Assembly (NCBI GenBank): GCA_002224055.1
Contig: AZLU01000133.1
Coordinates: 26,572-90,571 of the forward strand
Reading direction: 5' to 3'
Length of the DNA: 64,000 bases
Origin: Pezizomycotina sp. ARF18
Taxonomy: Eukaryota; Ascomycota
The position numbers were made by a program, and so were the translations under genes. The notes below the pieces were generated by a model. It ran no database searches, had not been told where the DNA came from, and saw only the letters and a program-made list of their open reading frames with translations. Shown here piece by piece: positions 1 to 14,300 of the stretch. Positions within the stretch are counted from its first letter, which is position 1; each line of letters begins with the position of its first letter.

Positions 1-2320
1 CACTAGGCGAACCGGGTGAAACACCCTTGGAAATCATGCTTCGAAGAGTGTTTGCGAGTGCTGAGACGCCTCAATATTCCAGCAGCGGTGCTTTCGCGTT
101 TGTATGTCTCACTATGCGTGGTAGGTTGGGAGTGAACGAGGCGCTTGGGGAAGCGGCGGAAACATTGAGTTTCTTAGCCGATTCAGCTAGTTCTTCATCT
201 TCGTGTGTCCTAGCTCTCTGTGTCGGTTTCTTGCAGTAGCGGTACTGTCGCCTTGACTTCATAACTTGTATCGCTGGTATGCGCGATCTCTGGGACGGGA
301 TGACGGGCACTTGAAGGAGTTTTCGACCGTCTCATTGCGTGGCGGTTCCCCTTGCTAGCGATGGCTTGCGCAGTTGTTGCCTAGCGGTCGATAGTTCTAG
401 GCGCCTCTCTTCTCTTGTTCTCTCGGACGAGGTAGTATATCGAAAGCAGAGGGTGGAAAGCATTCAACGGATCGGAGGATGAGTGTGACAGAGCATCGGA
501 GCTTGCATTCGTTAGGGTATCCTTAGAACTCGTGGATGACGCCGTTGTAGAAGGTCGAACTGGAAAGGCTTTTTCTTCTCCATGTTGGGGGACAGGGTTA
601 AGAGACTCCCGCTGAAGAAGCGCGAGCTGCGGCTTGATATTCCTCAGACTCGATTACACGCGTAAGAAGGGATGTGATCGTTTCCGGAGTACCGAACTCG
701 AACCCGGTCATGGCAATGACCACGTTTGGATCTAATGGAAGTGTAATAGGATCACGGTGAGGCAAGTAGTTTTTGGGAGGGCCGTCAGATCCCTTGAGCA
801 TCCACGGATGATTCATGATTTCTGCGAGATTGGCTCGTTGGGTGGGTCCGTCACTAGCATCCTCGATAGAAGTTCTTGCAGTCTGCATACAATGTTAGCT
901 TCAAAGAAAAAGGAGGGTGGTTTATTAAACAGGTGGCACGTGAATTGAAGTTCATATCTACTTATAGACAGTTACTTTACTTACCTGCAGAAAGCCAAGC
1001 AGGATAATCAACAAGGCCCTCTTGATTTTAGCATGAAGAGCAGGCATGCTTTGGTCGTCAAAGGGGACCTTCCCGCAAACGAGAACGTAAAGAACAATAC
1101 CGAAGCTCCAAATATCAACTTCGGGTCCGACGTATGGCCTCGCCTGTAGCAACTCTGGGGCTGCAAAATACAAGGATCCACAAAACGTGCTTAATAACGA
1201 TCGCGGCGAGAATAAGTTGGAGAGGCCAAAGTCAATGATTTTGATATCTCCCGTCTTTGAAATCAGGATATTTTCGATTTTTAGATCCCTGTGGACGATG
1301 CTGTTCCTGTGACAATAATCGAGCGAGCTTGCAATCTGTCGTCCGAACTTCCGAGCTTGCTTTTCTTTTAGCCGTCCGTGAGAGATAATTAATCGAGCAT
1401 TTGTCCGCCGTTAACGTATTCGAAAAGCATATACCAGTGATGATTAGTGCGCACTACGTCAACCATTCCACATATATAGGGGTGATCCAGCAGTGTGACA
1501 ATCGCGGCTTCCCTGGCCGTCGAATCTCTTTGCTTTCATCTCTTGAGCACGACCGCTTGAAGAATGTTCTCGATCGGCATTTGCCCGAGGTACGATCTTG
1601 ACCGCTACTACATTTCAACACAAAGATGTTGTCAGTGATTTGAACGCGAAAACTTAATGCACAAGTGTAAGTAAACCCGGAAGACGTGGAACGGAAAAAT
1701 GTTGCGCGGTAAGGCTACCCGGAGAAAGAGAAAAGGAAAGGAAGGAAAGGATGAAAATAAAAAAAGAACGGGATTAAAAACACGCTCCATGCCAAGAGTG
1801 TGATTATCTCGTGGCAACTGCATTCGAAATCGAGGGTGCAACAAATGAACTAACCTGTTCGTACCGTCCAACTTTCTTGCTATCTTGACTTTTCCCATGC
1901 TTCCTGCGCCGATAGTCTTGCCCAACACCCAGGTCCCGGTTACACCATTAATGGTCGTTTTCCTGGGCCTCTGTGAGGAGTGGTGGGCTGTTCTCAGCGT
2001 ATCATCAGCGGTCCGGTACCGTTAGGCCCCATGTCAGACATATTAGACGGCTGTCGCGAGTGTCAGGTCGTGCGCTGTGGCCTGGCCGTGAGGAATATTC
2101 GTGATCTCGCCTTGGTGGCGCGGGAAGATCGCCACCGGGGTCGCGTTGGGAGCACTCCTCGTGATAGAGGTTTGCCTCGTATGTGAGGATTGCGAGTGCT
2201 GTGGATTCGTTGCATCAGACCGTTCGACGCCGCCGGAGGCTGTCCCGAAGCCGTAGAGGAACCTGAGGAGTAGTGGTGTGAATGGTGTTGTTGTGGACGC
2301 TGTGTTGTCGGCGCGGACAT
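1..2320 (-). CDS. kin1: KIN1/KIN2-type serine/threonine protein kinase, C-terminus beyond the window
   Basis: This family acts at the cell cortex in polarity, septation and exocytosis. The chosen start at 2320 gives a low-complexity N-terminus ([17 protein letters not shown]). The kinase domain starts near 1945 with a glycine loop ([18 protein letters not shown]). It continues with [10 protein letters not shown], the catalytic [11 protein letters not shown] (about 1265-1300), IIDFGLSN (about 1220-1245) and YFAAPELL (about 1145-1172). [20 protein letters not shown] and [18 protein letters not shown] are near-diagnostic for KIN1. The MNHPWMLKG and [10 protein letters not shown] segments that follow the domain are also present, and then a Ser/Thr-rich linker with [14 protein letters not shown]. 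Two introns fit consensus: 883-984 and about 1608-1854. The frame changes several times inside the domain without introns, for example around 1015 and 1390, probably from sequence indels. The kinase-associated C-terminal domain lies beyond position 1. Confidence 0.93.
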
Positions 2321-3652
2321 AATTTGAACTTTTTTTTTTGGGTGTCTGCCCTAGTGACGTCGGCTGAAGAGAGGGGGTGAGGCAGAAAATGGAGTTCAGG
2401 ATTGAAAAAGAAGGGCAGGTGCTATTTTTAGTTTGCTAGACCTCTTAAATAGTATAGACAAGACCACAGGCAAAATAAAGGCAAAAGAAGAAAAGAGTGA
2501 AGAGGGAAAAAAAAAAAAAAAGGACGCTCAAAGAAACCGAAAACTTTCTTCCCTGCCCTTTTCCAATTCCAAATAAGACAGACAGATAAGCGCTTTTTTT
2601 CTTTTTTTTTTTCTTCCTTGCAGGTTCTACTATTTAAACTGTAGCTCTCTTCTTCGAAAAGTGGGTTTATCCGTTCTGGCTTTGCGATTTTAAGTAATGA
2701 GTCTCCTCAGAATAACCTTTTCGATTGAATAATGAGCTTTTCTGTCCTCTCCGCTCTCCTCCGCCTACTCAAGGGAAAAAAAAAAAAAAAAAGGATTTGG
2801 TAATTGACGATTCTTGGAGTATCGCTTTATATATTCGTGTACCAGGATGTCCTCGTGTCTCACCGATTGTCGACTCAGAGATTATCACGAGAGAGAAAGG
2901 AAAAAGCTGGGGGAATGGTTTGAGGATACAGATATAGCGCAGCCGTGGTACTACGTATGGATACGTACCCTCGTCGGCAGTGATTGTTAGTTGACTGGGG
3001 GAAACTCGCGAGAGGGGCGAAGTGGTCTTCACAAGCTGCCTTTTAATTAAAATAGCGACGCACAATACAAAATGCCTGTTCAGAAACAGATTCCCTAGGA
3101 GTCGACTGGCGTCGGAACGACGTACGACGTCCGTTGTTGGATCCTTCTCCCTCTCTCTCTCCCTTCTTTCCCCTTTACCGTTTTTTTTTTTTTTTGTTGT
3201 TCGTTCCTTTCAGTTTCGCTGGGGCGGAAGGAATTTGGCGGGAACGGGTTGAACAATACTCCAACGTAAAGCGAACAATAAGAAATAAGAATAAAAGGGA
3301 GAAAAAAATAATTCACTAAGTAATGAATTAATAATTAATTGTATATACTTTTTGGATTGAAAAGGGTGTGAGTGTGAACGGTTCCAGGCAAGAGGGGCTG
3401 AAAGAGTGAGAACCAAAAGTATAATAAACAAACAAATAAATCTTAATAATACCGAGTAGCAGTTTCTAGCAGCCGCCATGAGTGACCATAACAACAATCG
3501 TTCTTCCAGCTCGAGAGGGAGGCAAAATTCTTTCAGGATTGAGCACAGAGCAAACAAAAAGAAAAACAATAGGAGTAGTACCAGTATACGAATAAGTAGC
3601 AGCCACGAAACAATAATACAAGGGAGGAAAGCAGGAAGAGTGAAGGGGTGTG

Positions 3653-3654
<2 letters not shown>

Positions 3655-3689
<35 letters not shown>
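3655..3689. repeat. Poly-T tract, 35 bases
   Basis: An uninterrupted run of 35 T in the divergent intergenic region between kin1 and the WHIM/PHD gene. Confidence 0.9.
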
Positions 3690-3691
<2 letters not shown>

Positions 3692-3959
3692 AGAGCGTGA
3701 TGGTCATTTAGAGAGGAATTCTTTGAAGGGACGACAAAACAGAAGGGGAGGTGGAAGAAGAAGATATTGAAACAATTGAGGATATAATTAATATTATGAC
3801 TATTAATATATTATGCTATTATTATTATTATTATTATTATTATGATTTCAGCAATCTGGTTACTTGTTAGATCTCCTTTTTTTTTTTTTTTTTTGGCTTC
3901 TGGAAAGAATAATAAGAGTAGCATCAAGACGTATTGTAGTTTGTTATTATTGCTGCACG

Positions 3960-4006
3960 TAAAACGCAACACACATCATCGTCATCATCATCATCATCAT
4001 CATCAT
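3960..4006. repeat. CAT trinucleotide repeat
   Basis: A run of CAT/CGT triplets, preceded about 120 bases earlier by a (TTA)n run (3819-3842). Both lie outside any recognised gene. Confidence 0.8.
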
Positions 4007-5880
4007 CTAATATTATTACTGTTCAGAAAAACATTTCTATTACTACATAAACTTTTTTTAGATTTATTTTATTTTTATTTATTTTTCATTTCGGGGGAGA
4101 GACAGGTAAAATTAAAAGTAATTTTGGTGGGAAAGACAAAAAGCTACAGGCTACAGCCAGGGAGGATGAACCTATTGTAATAAATAACGAAATCAAACCG
4201 GATATAGCCAGGCCTTGCTTAATTATCATTGCGGAGAAGCCATCCTCTTCCAGTATCTATCGCTCTCTTTTCCTCAGCCTTTTATTTCTCTCAACGGCGT
4301 TTCATTTCACAAAAACAGGGAACTGGATTTTTTATTTAAAGGGGTCTTTTTTCTATATAGTTGCGATTCCTCCGTACTAGCACGGAAAGTATATATACTT
4401 TAACACAAATATTGTATAGTTGAGGAAACGGCCAATACATCTACGCTTAACTAACTAAATCTCGAAGTCAGTCACCTAGCCCGTCTCTTTTTTGCTCTCA
4501 CTTTTCGTTTTGCTTTCGGGCTCACGGTCGGGTAACAAACGAGAACGATTGGAGGCCTATCCGCAAGGCGAAAAAAAAAGAGAGAGAGGGTAAAAAGGGC
4601 CAAGACCCTCCGCACTTAATGAGGATGCATGAAATTATGCTGACTGTTGGAGCTAGCAAGATACAAACAGGTCTAAACGGGCGACGACGCTGCTTTCCCT
4701 GTATTTGTTATACTGCTTATACTGCTCATGAAACTGGCTGCGTCGAGGCAGCAAATAGTGTATATTTGATCAATATCACGCGGGTACCAGCACTATATAT
4801 TTATGTGATGCAATGACCCTGTGTTCCACGTTGCTCTTCAGCGCCGCCGGTGACGTCCAAACTTGATCTTGTGAGAAGCTTGTGAAAGTACCCCGTATTA
4901 TATCCTCATTGTAGCACATTCGTAGAATATTTCATGGGCCCTGGCGGCATATACAATAGCAGGTGCAATTAGATTAACTAAACTACACGGAGAAAGGTAA
5001 CTGCCGCCGTGGGCTTGGACAACGGAACTAAGTGGAATAGAAGAGAGATTCTATTTCAGTTTCGCGCCTGCATTGATTGACCGTTTCTCTCTCTTGAAGT
5101 TCGCTCTCAAAGCTTCCCCGCACGATCTCCGGTTTACGACAGATTTCGTTTCGAGGTCTGAAGATTTTTTTTTTTTTTTGGATAGTGGATCGTGGGAGAT
5201 CTCCAGCCAGATAACCTTTCTATATTTTTGATCCCCTTCTAGCCCCGTTTCACCAGGTTTTTCTTCGGGGTTTTACCTTGTCTCTACCATTGTGGGTCTG
5301 AACCGTCCCGAATTGAAGTTTTCCCTTTGATCCTAGAAAGCTGGGGTCTCTTCAGTCGCGAGAAAGGAGGACTATGTTTGCTTTACCTTACCCTGCCTAG
5401 CAACCCAGGTACCGTATATAATTTGACAGTGCTGCAGCTGATACATATCTGTTAAAGAGTAATTTTACCTTGCTTGACAAATATAAGTGGTTTTTTTTGT
5501 TTTTTTTTGAGGGAAGGCAAATTAGGAGAGCTTGCCGTCAAAACTTTCTGAGAATACTAGTAACGTGAAATAATAATAATGAGAGTGGCATCTTGAAGAA
5601 AGAAGCTTTTTTTCATTGTCTCTCTTGGCATCAACGGCAATTTCCTTTTCTTACTTATTTTTTTTTTTCCGGTCTCCCCCCCTTGTGCCATCACACAACC
5701 GAAAATTAAACGAGAGGCAGCACAAGGCCAAATCCCGTCATCACGCGAGAAAGGACTAACACAAAACCATCAACTTATCCTATTCCTGTTCCTTATTTCA
5801 TTCATTTATCTTCCTCCCTTTCCCTCATTTCGTTACGACAAGGCCTTTTATACTCCTCTTTCTCTCTTCGAGCAAGAGCC

Positions 5881-8800
5881 ATGGCTCCAAAGCGCAGGAG
5901 GGCTGACAGCGACACGGGTGAGGCAGAAAGGGATAACGCGAAGAGGGCTTCGCCGGTGGACCAACGGAAGGAAGCGATAAGATCACAGTGGAATTCGCCG
6001 CATTACACCAGTTCCTGTATCTTTCGGAGATGCACTCAAGGTTGCTAAGAGTAGCACTCTAGTCATTGAGGTAAGGTACCAAAACTGATCACGATTCTTT
6101 ATCTTCCCCGACAATTCTCGGAAGCCTCGGAAAAGAATAAAATATGTCTGTCGCAAGGCTCCAAATCAAACCTCCGTCTCGTACTTTTTTTTTTTTTTTG
6201 GTGAAGCTTCACGCGGCATCCAATCCAATCTTTTAGTCGTTTTCCCATCCTTATTTGATTCCACAAACCAGCCCAAATTCTGCTCCACCCGCCTCCATCC
6301 AACGTGCCCCTTCCTGGTTGATTCTCATAGACGACGACTTCTGCTCCCTTTTTCGTATTTGATCTTCTCAGTTCAATTTGGCCTCTATCAATCTAGTTCA
6401 TAGCTTCCGTGATTGAATGCTTACCGCTCATCACAGGATCTGGAGGATGAATTCATCAACCCCTTCGAAGGGGCAGAAACTGGCCGAAATACAGCTCGGC
6501 TTGCTAGGCCAATGTCTCCTCGCAACGCGGACTCACGTGCGTGACTAAATTATTATACTTTTACCAAGCGTTTCTTCCCCTCATCGGGGCTGTAAGTCTG
6601 ACTCGCAATCTCCAGTGAAGGAGCTGACCTTTCGTTCTGATCGACAATACAGTATTGTCAATTCGAAGATTACACGAGGCGACAGTATCGCGCGCGAGAG
6701 GTAACAAATCACCCATTTGGCGAAGAAGAGCAGCCGATTAAATTTCGCGAACTAGAACCCCAAGTTCAAGTAAGCATTGCCTCCCTCCCCGGCCGCCTGA
6801 AATTTGCTATATGGAGATACCTAACCACGGTTGTTCTTCGGTCAATATAGGTCGAGTACTGCACCAGCTCACACAATGGATCGTCTTCAACACCGAACGG
6901 TTCCGGGAGAAGATAGTAACGGCTTCGAAGGACGGCGTTGACCAAACGGACTGGGTGTGATAAGTCTTTTTCTCGATTTCGTTGATTGATTTTACTTGAG
7001 GTAATGAAAAGGGATTTCAAACTGACTCAACAGGTCGGATCAGCGTATCGAACCGATCGGCTGGGATGCCAAGGGCCTCATATTTCTACCTGGACGATAA
7101 CCGCTTGTATACTCGCTCCGAGGCGCAATTTATCACCTATCCTAAAGAAGGCCAAGTCCGTTCGAAGCCTAGAGCCGCAGTAAAGGCAGCCGGAGCAGCG
7201 CGCGCACGAGTGGGACATCGCCGAGGAAACCAAGGACGATCAGCCAGATGATCCATTACAAAAAAATGGAATGGAAGTGTGTGTGCGCCAATCTGGAAGA
7301 GTATAAGGCGCTGCTGGAGAAGCTCTCAAAGTCGCGAAACCTAGATGAGAAGGAGCTCTACAGTCAAATAATGGAGGGAATCATGCCAGTCATCGAGAAA
7401 GAGGAGCAAGTACGTGCAATATCCCTTGCTATATGCAATCATGACATGCTGCTGACACGGAAAAATAGGTCAAGCAAAGGAAAGCTCTTGAGGCGGAGAA
7501 GGAAGAGGCCAGGCAGCTCCTGCTCATGAACAGAAACGCTCAAGCCGTATTGACGAACGGATGGCAAGGCAGAAGGAGGCCCAAGAACGAGAAGCTAAGG
7601 AGCGCGAAGAACGAGCCATCGAGGAAGCTGCTCATAAGGAACAAATGAAGCGGCAAAAAGAAGAAGATGTTAGTCTCGTCCAACCAACTGTCCATTGTTC
7701 AGCTCATGTGCGCCCCCGATCCCTAACACTATATTTTCTTTCTTAATGTAGGAACGGAGGTCAAAGTTGATGGAACGCGAGCGACGTTTGCAGTTGCGTG
7801 ATCAACGCGCTAAAGTCCGCCATCAGGAAATCGAGAGATTGAAGAGAAGAGGCAGAGGACAGCGCCGAGTCGAGCGGATCTTCCCTTCGTAAATCATCCC
7901 GATCAAGGAATAAGAGAGAAGCTGAGCTGAATGCTGCCGCTGAGGAAGACGAGTGGGTGTTTGACTGTATCTGCGGAGTCCATGGAGCAAATTACGTACG
8001 TTGTACCACGAGCAATAACTTCTGCTGTCTTGTATATCATTTCGGTGTTGTGGCCGGTGTTACTAACCAGAGCTACTGCGTTTCGGCCTTTTTCTTTTCT
8101 GTAGGATGATGGAACTAAGAGTATTTGTTGCGACAAATGCTCGATATGGCAACATACTGCCTGTCTTAATCTTCTGATGGTGCGGAGGAGGCAGAGTTCA
8201 TTTGCGAGAGATGTCTTCTGAAAAGCATCAGGAGCTCTCCCAGAGCAGGCTAGTCCAAGAGTTGTGCTAAGATTGCGACTTCCTCAGCGGAACCTTCCGC
8301 AACCCATGTCTGAGGGTTCAGCGATACGGAGGACGCTGATGAGACTGAAGAAAGGGATGATGATGCGACAATCTCGGAGCGTTCTCGGTCGGCCTCGCCT
8401 ATGGTCATTCAGAAGACTAGCAAGACGCAATCTACGATGTCAGACGAAAATAAGGCACTTCCGCCAACAGTCTCGAGCAATAATCCTAAGGCAAATGAGC
8501 TGCCGAGCACGGATGCAGGCCAAAATGGACTTTCCTTTGAGCAGAACAAAGGGTCGCAGGCCCAACCCACCGTTACAGAGGCAACGATTGAGGGGCGGGG
8601 CCCTGCAATTGCCACTTCTACTAATTCCCAGACAACAACGGCAAAAGCGCAAATCGTGTTGAACGGAAACGTCTTGTCGGAGGACGGCTCCTCTGATCAT
8701 GGAAAACTACAGTTCAGCGAAGTGTTTTCCCAGCTCCTCATTCTCGGGGTTTCAATGGTAATGCAACAGGGGCAAGCAAAATTATGTCTCCGTCGAACGC

Positions 8801-9149
8801 GGTTTCACGCGAAGGGCAAGAACCACGTGTTTCTTCTACAAGTGCACTTTCAGAACAAAGCGGACACATGATGGCGATCCTTGGTGCCGCGCAAACCACC
8901 GCTGCTACTGAAGTCGATAAGTTGCAAACTAACGGAGGGAGGAGCGCAAAGGACATTGCCGCAGGCTACAGTGGGGATCGGGTACCTGTACCTTCCAACT
9001 ACGCAAGGGACAGGGGCAGAACGACAACAGGTTTATATGCAAAAAGGAGACGAGATCGCTACGCTTCGCCTCACGAGCAGCTAACACAGCCGCGAAATGC
9101 AGAAATGCAGGAACAGATTCATAACAACAACAGTACAACAATCCCGTGA
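5881..9149 (+). CDS. WHIM-domain and PHD-finger chromatin protein (RSF1-like)
   Basis: Probably a nuclear chromatin-remodelling accessory factor that reads histone tails. The start MAPKRRRADSD has a good context (agagccATGG). An early WEFAALHQFLYLFGDALKV-like stretch is followed by a consensus intron (6071-6436), then DLEDEFINPFEGAE. The WHIM core follows: VLHQLTQWIVFNTERFREK (about 6850-6920), an intron ending before 7034, then RIEPIGWDAKG and YFYLDDNRLY (about 7035-7110). A long Glu/Lys/Arg coiled coil covers about 7250-7860 with short introns. The PHD finger (about 7960-8225) reads FDCICGVHGANYDDGTKSICC, then DKCSIWQHTACLN and ICERC after an intron near 7997-8104. The tail is Ser/Thr/Gln-rich. 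The frame changes inside the PHD finger (near 8170) and coiled coil (near 7845) suggest sequence indels. The stop may instead be about 30 bases downstream. Confidence 0.84.
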
Positions 9150-11287
9150 CTGCTGCCACCCTTCTGCGGCCCAGAAGTTAGCATGTCTGATGTTCCACAG
9201 GTACCTGCGTCTTCTTATTTGCCTTTAGCCGCTAGGGAGATCCCCCGCAACCAAACAACAACAGCAACAACTTCTTGATTTTGTCCAACTTTCTTCATAG
9301 ATACCCTCAATACTACTCTAGAAATAGACGAGCATACCCCCACTTCCTTGGCGATTAAATCCTCTCTTTTCCTCCATGCAAAGAAAGATTAATTACATGA
9401 TTTTCTCCAGTACTTTTTTTTTTTTTTTTTAAAGCAGGAACAGTGGATTTCTGTATAACACACTAACTAATTAACCTCATCGACTTGCATACTACTACGC
9501 GTTGTATATCAAACATACTCAACACATACTTCTCTAACGTCTTTTCTTTCCTTTTTGCCTTTCCTTTTTTCCTTTTTTTTTTTTTTTTTTGTAGCTTTAT
9601 TTTCCATAGATATACTGCGCATACATATATACATACTGGGTAAAAAGAATGGCCTTCAAAGTTTCACTTTCACGTTTCTTTCATAAAGGTTGAATAAATA
9701 ATAAAACGGCCAGTTCATCATTATCTGTTGTCTTTGTTCTAGGTGCCAAAAAAAGATGATGGAGGAAACGCGACTAAAATTGGAAACGAACGCATTATTG
9801 CCTTATGTTCAGTCTCCCCTTGTTCTAACGTAATTTTTTTTCTTTTCTTTTCCAAGATTGTTCCATGCGTCATCTGGCGTTTTATTTCTTTCCCCTGGAT
9901 ATATTCAATATCACTTTTCGGTGCATTCGGAGTTTTAGCTTAAGATCTTTGAAAATCCTTTTTAACACTTTTTTTTCCGCTCTTAATTGCCTAACTACAG
10001 GATAGATCGATTTTCTTGTGTGAAATGTTCACTTCCATAAAATAACTACTTATATGATATTCTTCGCCGATCTTGCTACACCCACTGTGGTGCCTGAAGC
10101 TAAACATACGATCTCTTCCTTTTTCTTTGTGTTGTAATATGATCATAGAATAATATATATTTTTTTTGTATTTTAGAACCTCCACCTTTTTTTTATTATT
10201 ATTCAGGTACCAAGATAGCCGTGACACCCACTCTAACACGCTTGGCCTATACGTTTTAAAGGACGCTAATCTCCAAACTCCCCGCAGTTCTTTTCACGAT
10301 CTCGTAGTTTTTGTCAACGCTAACTAGTGCCGGAGTTCTCTCCATAGCATTAACGCGGCTATCCCACGTATATAGTGATCAGAGAGAGGAGTCGGCTCTC
10401 CACTCTCTGAACAGTGTACAAACGATATTTTCGTCATTCCACCCTTTATTTAAGGCTATATTGTTTTCGTATTGAAATGCCTTCACACCCCAAACCTAGA
10501 ATATACATGTATATATTTCTATTATACGGATAATGGTCGCGATCTCCAGATCCCCCGTTTTTTTATCTTCCTCCCTTCCTTCGCTCTGTATTCTCGAAAA
10601 AATGTAGAACCACTTGAAACTTGATTCAAGTTGCCTTCGCGATCGCCTTACGAGAAAAAAAACTTGGAGAAGATTACACGAGACTTGGAAAAAGAGATAT
10701 ATTTTTCAATACTGTCTAAAATTAAATATGTAGATGCAAATGCATATACACGTTTTGCCGTTTTATAGTTATCATTCTATTCTGTGCGTTTCAAACGAAA
10801 ACTTTTTTTTTTGTTCTTGTGATTTTATAAAATTAGTATTATATATTCGGCGAGGTTCACGCCTATAATAAAAATACTATTCAAGAAAAATTACGTATAC
10901 ATGATATTCTAATGGCTAAAAAAAAAGTCTGGATAGTTCATTATGAGCGTATATCAGTCTTAAAATTGCTCTGCGTGTAATAATATTATCTATTCAATAG
11001 GTATTGGATTTTTTTATTTGCGGGGGGGGGGGGAGCTGATATACCCTGGTCAATGGACTAGCGGTCTCGATCGTTGAATCCTCCTAAGAAATTGCAAGCC
11101 TCGATTAATTGATTATATATTTTATTTTATTTTATTTGCTTATTTTTTGTTTTCATTTCGTAACCCAGCGAGCGCGGTAAGCGAGGGTTTCGCTAACTGG
11201 GAGGACGACCATGGTTACACAACGCAAACAAGAAAGTTAATCCATCTGAATAAGTATAGATAATTAAGGAGGCTGATATATTCATAA

Positions 11288-11288
<1 letters not shown>

Positions 11289-11323
<35 letters not shown>
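11289..11323. repeat. Poly-A tract, 35 bases
   Basis: An uninterrupted run of 35 A, among the longest homopolymers in the window. No target-site duplication or conserved sequence upstream marks it as a retroposon tail. Confidence 0.9.
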
Positions 11324-11327
<4 letters not shown>

Positions 11328-14300
11328 TACTACCCATTTCAGTATACAAAGTAGTTAGGACACTCGGTTAGCTTCCTCAAGGAAAGACCTGCAATAAATT
11401 AAAAAGGGGGCGGAAAAGATAAAGACGAGGCTTTCCAGGGATTAACCTAGACTGGTGCTTTACTCTGGAAATGGTCTTAGGTCTGCAAACTTGTAAACCA
11501 TTACTCTGGAAGACTGTGATCCTAGTAACTTGCATCGTGAAAAGAAATTCGGCTCCTTTCCTGGGAATGCGATGAACCAGCTCATCCTATAAGGCGCAAA
11601 GTTTTCCATTCATTCCTATGCATACGACTAGCATGAAAAAAAAAAAAAAAAAAGGCGGGGAAGTGGAACGAAGAGGCCTAGTCGAAGCAAAAGCAACTTT
11701 AGGGTGTAATAAGGATATGCAAAGTATTCGTAGCGTAGGCCGTCCAGGGCACAGCAAGGGTTGATTCATACTCATAAGGACTTTTTAATTCATTCGCCGC
11801 TCCATTAGGTCGTACAAAAAGCACTAAAAAGTTAGCGTCTAAACGCGGGGAAGGAAAAAAAAAATGCGGCCCTGATTTGTGGGGGGTTGTAGTGATAGTA
11901 CTAACCTTAGCCAGATGCACTAAAAGTGATAACGGACGGTGGAAAATAGCACAAACGCGTTCAAGTAATGGATAATGCAAGTGGATAAATGAAGGGAGGA
12001 GTAAATAATACCCTGGCGATAAAGGCAGTATATTTCCAGGCAACAGTCGATTTTCAATAGTAGGAATCTGGGTATTTAGATAATTATACCGGCCTTCTCG
12101 TTGAGGAAAAAAAAACCATCATGATCGCCACGCCTACTTCTAGAAATTTCAGTCATACTTACACCATTCGGATGCTTTCCGGGACATAAACGAGTCCTGA
12201 GATAGCTCGAATAGTGTAAAGGATTGAGCAAATTAGGAGATGGCGTTCTTTCAAATAAAAAATTTCCTAATGAAGAGCCATCTTTACCAATAAATTTGAG
12301 GAGATGGAGAAAAAAAAAAGACGAGAAGAGAGCTAAGATCTAGACACGAGAAGACTCGAAGACAGATCTGCTAATATAAGCGCCTCCAGATAACTAAAGC
12401 CGCTTGCAGTGTATATATCTGACAAAGCGGCTTGCTTACTGATCAATCGTCGCTTCAATAGCGGGCAATTTGAAAGGGTGCTACTCATATAGTATGCCTA
12501 TACTTATTAGCACGCTAAAATTTTGTTGGTGATCTTGAAGTTATTATCCCTAAATGCCATCAAAGTGTTTGTTTATATAAAAAAAGAGTATGGCGAGGTT
12601 AACGAGAAGTGGTGATATCTCGGTGCGAGAGAGACAGTCTAAGCAGTTCAAAAATAGTTGAGAGCCGGAAAATTCCGATGGGAAAATTTCCGTGCGTGTT
12701 TTGTAGTGATTTTCACGGTAAACGAATTTGATATACTTATACCACAGAACAGACGTCTGCCGAAGGGCTAGATTTTTGAAAACATATGCAGTCCCTCACA
12801 TACAGCCCTGTGCAAAACGTAATAGTTGCGCAAGCATCACTCCGCCTAGTATTTTGTCTCCCGACTGTCGAATAGAGATGGTCACAATATATCGTGGAAA
12901 CTCTTTTCCCTTCCAGAATTTATTATTTATTGCGTGTGATTTTTGCTCCTGTGCAGTGTCCTATAAAGCCCAACTTGGAACGATAAAGCCTATTTTGTAG
13001 CTTGAAAGAAAGGTACAGACCTACCGCGTATCCTCAAGATGAGAAGCCACCGCTGGCGATTAGCCCTAATGCACGTCGGGATAATATTTCGAACTTTCGA
13101 CCCTAAGTGTATCTTAAATCCGGTCAACCTTTTGGCCTGAATGTGGAGAACTCTGCGCCATTGCTAGAGAAATACCTAGGAAATGTGGCAGGGAAAATTG
13201 TAAGGTGGGGGAGCCAGCCGTCTAAGCAGGATTAGGCTGTTGGAATTGCGTGTAGCGAGCAACTAAAAGTTGAAGAAATATTTACCAATAAGCGAGAAAA
13301 AATTATTGGATGCGCAAAACGTTATCGAATGCGTTAACAGGTGCAATCGAGTGTTCTAATGTGGAGTATCGAACAAAACATACGTTAACACCAATCTCAT
13401 AATAACCTTCGTCTTTGTTTACTGAATCTAGATGGTTACCATCCAGATAGTGGGTTCGTCTGCGGTCTGCTCAAATGTAAAGTGGAATAGCTCTTCCTTT
13501 TGCGATCTCGCTTCTCACTTCGACCACTGGAGAACTATATCTGTTCACAACCTTATTCTAGCTATGTTAATGAGCGGGAATGACTGATAAAGAGAAGGTG
13601 GAAAATTCATAGCAAATATAATAGCGTATTAGGCTGCAAATTGATCGTCACACAATGCCGAACACTTATAATAACTATTGTCTTTTTAATAACTTGTCAT
13701 AATGTTTGATAAGATACGGTTGGGTTGTTTCCGAGAATGTTTTATTTGCCGTGAAGGAGAGGGAACCGGTAAAAGAAAGTATCAGCCGCTTAGGGCAGAA
13801 TATCAGTCACTACTATTGGAGTGTTGTAGTTTTAGGTAAGGAGATGATGGAAACTGCCAAAGCGGCGAACGTGTGAGGATAGAGCAAAAAAGCAATAATA
13901 TTTTACTTTACCGTTTCTCCTTCCAATATAATGACAAGCTCATGTTGCCGATAAACAATTTAACCAATCAGCCACTATTGTCAGGGATCGGAGACATATA
14001 GGCAAGCTGTCGGTAATACTTGTTATTTTTTAAGTTTTCTTTTTCCGTTTTTTTTTTTTTTCGATTACTTCGCGTAAAAAGTATTACAAGGTCTATCGCT
14101 GCCCTTGCACCTTTCCATCCTTCATTTTTCGATTCGCTTAATACTATACGGGACGATATTTTATTCCTGCCGAGACGTATAATCGGTTAAAACAATAATA
14201 ATAACGGAGCAATTATTACCCAACACCTCCATCGGCTCGCGATATATTTATTAGCTGTTCGAATTCGGGATTTCAGGCCGAAAAAAAACATTACGCAATA

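Larger units (their letters stand above)
2321..5880. other. Divergent intergenic region between kin1 and the WHIM/PHD gene
   Basis: No convincing gene was seen. This stretch should hold both promoters. It is rich in homopolymers: A17 near 2505, T runs near 2600, A18 near 2775, a T35 run at 3655-3689 and T17 near 3880. It also holds a (TTA)n microsatellite at about 3819-3842 and a CAT repeat at about 3975-4006. Short reading frames here mostly run through these low-complexity tracts. Pyrimidine-rich sequence (about 5770-5880) precedes the downstream start codon, as is common for fungal 5' leaders. Confidence 0.6.

Noticed and set aside
10375-10415. CAGAGAG...CTCTCTG inverted repeat
   Set aside because: Only 7 bp of pairing in simple purine/pyrimidine sequence.
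11160-11225. Imperfect fold-back with GTAACC/GGTTAC ends, considered as a tRNA
   Set aside because: No recognisable A or B box, no anticodon arm and no acceptor stem of the right length.
12728-13000. 90-codon frame with several Cys
   Set aside because: No regular Cys spacing of a zinc finger or secreted effector, and no signal peptide.
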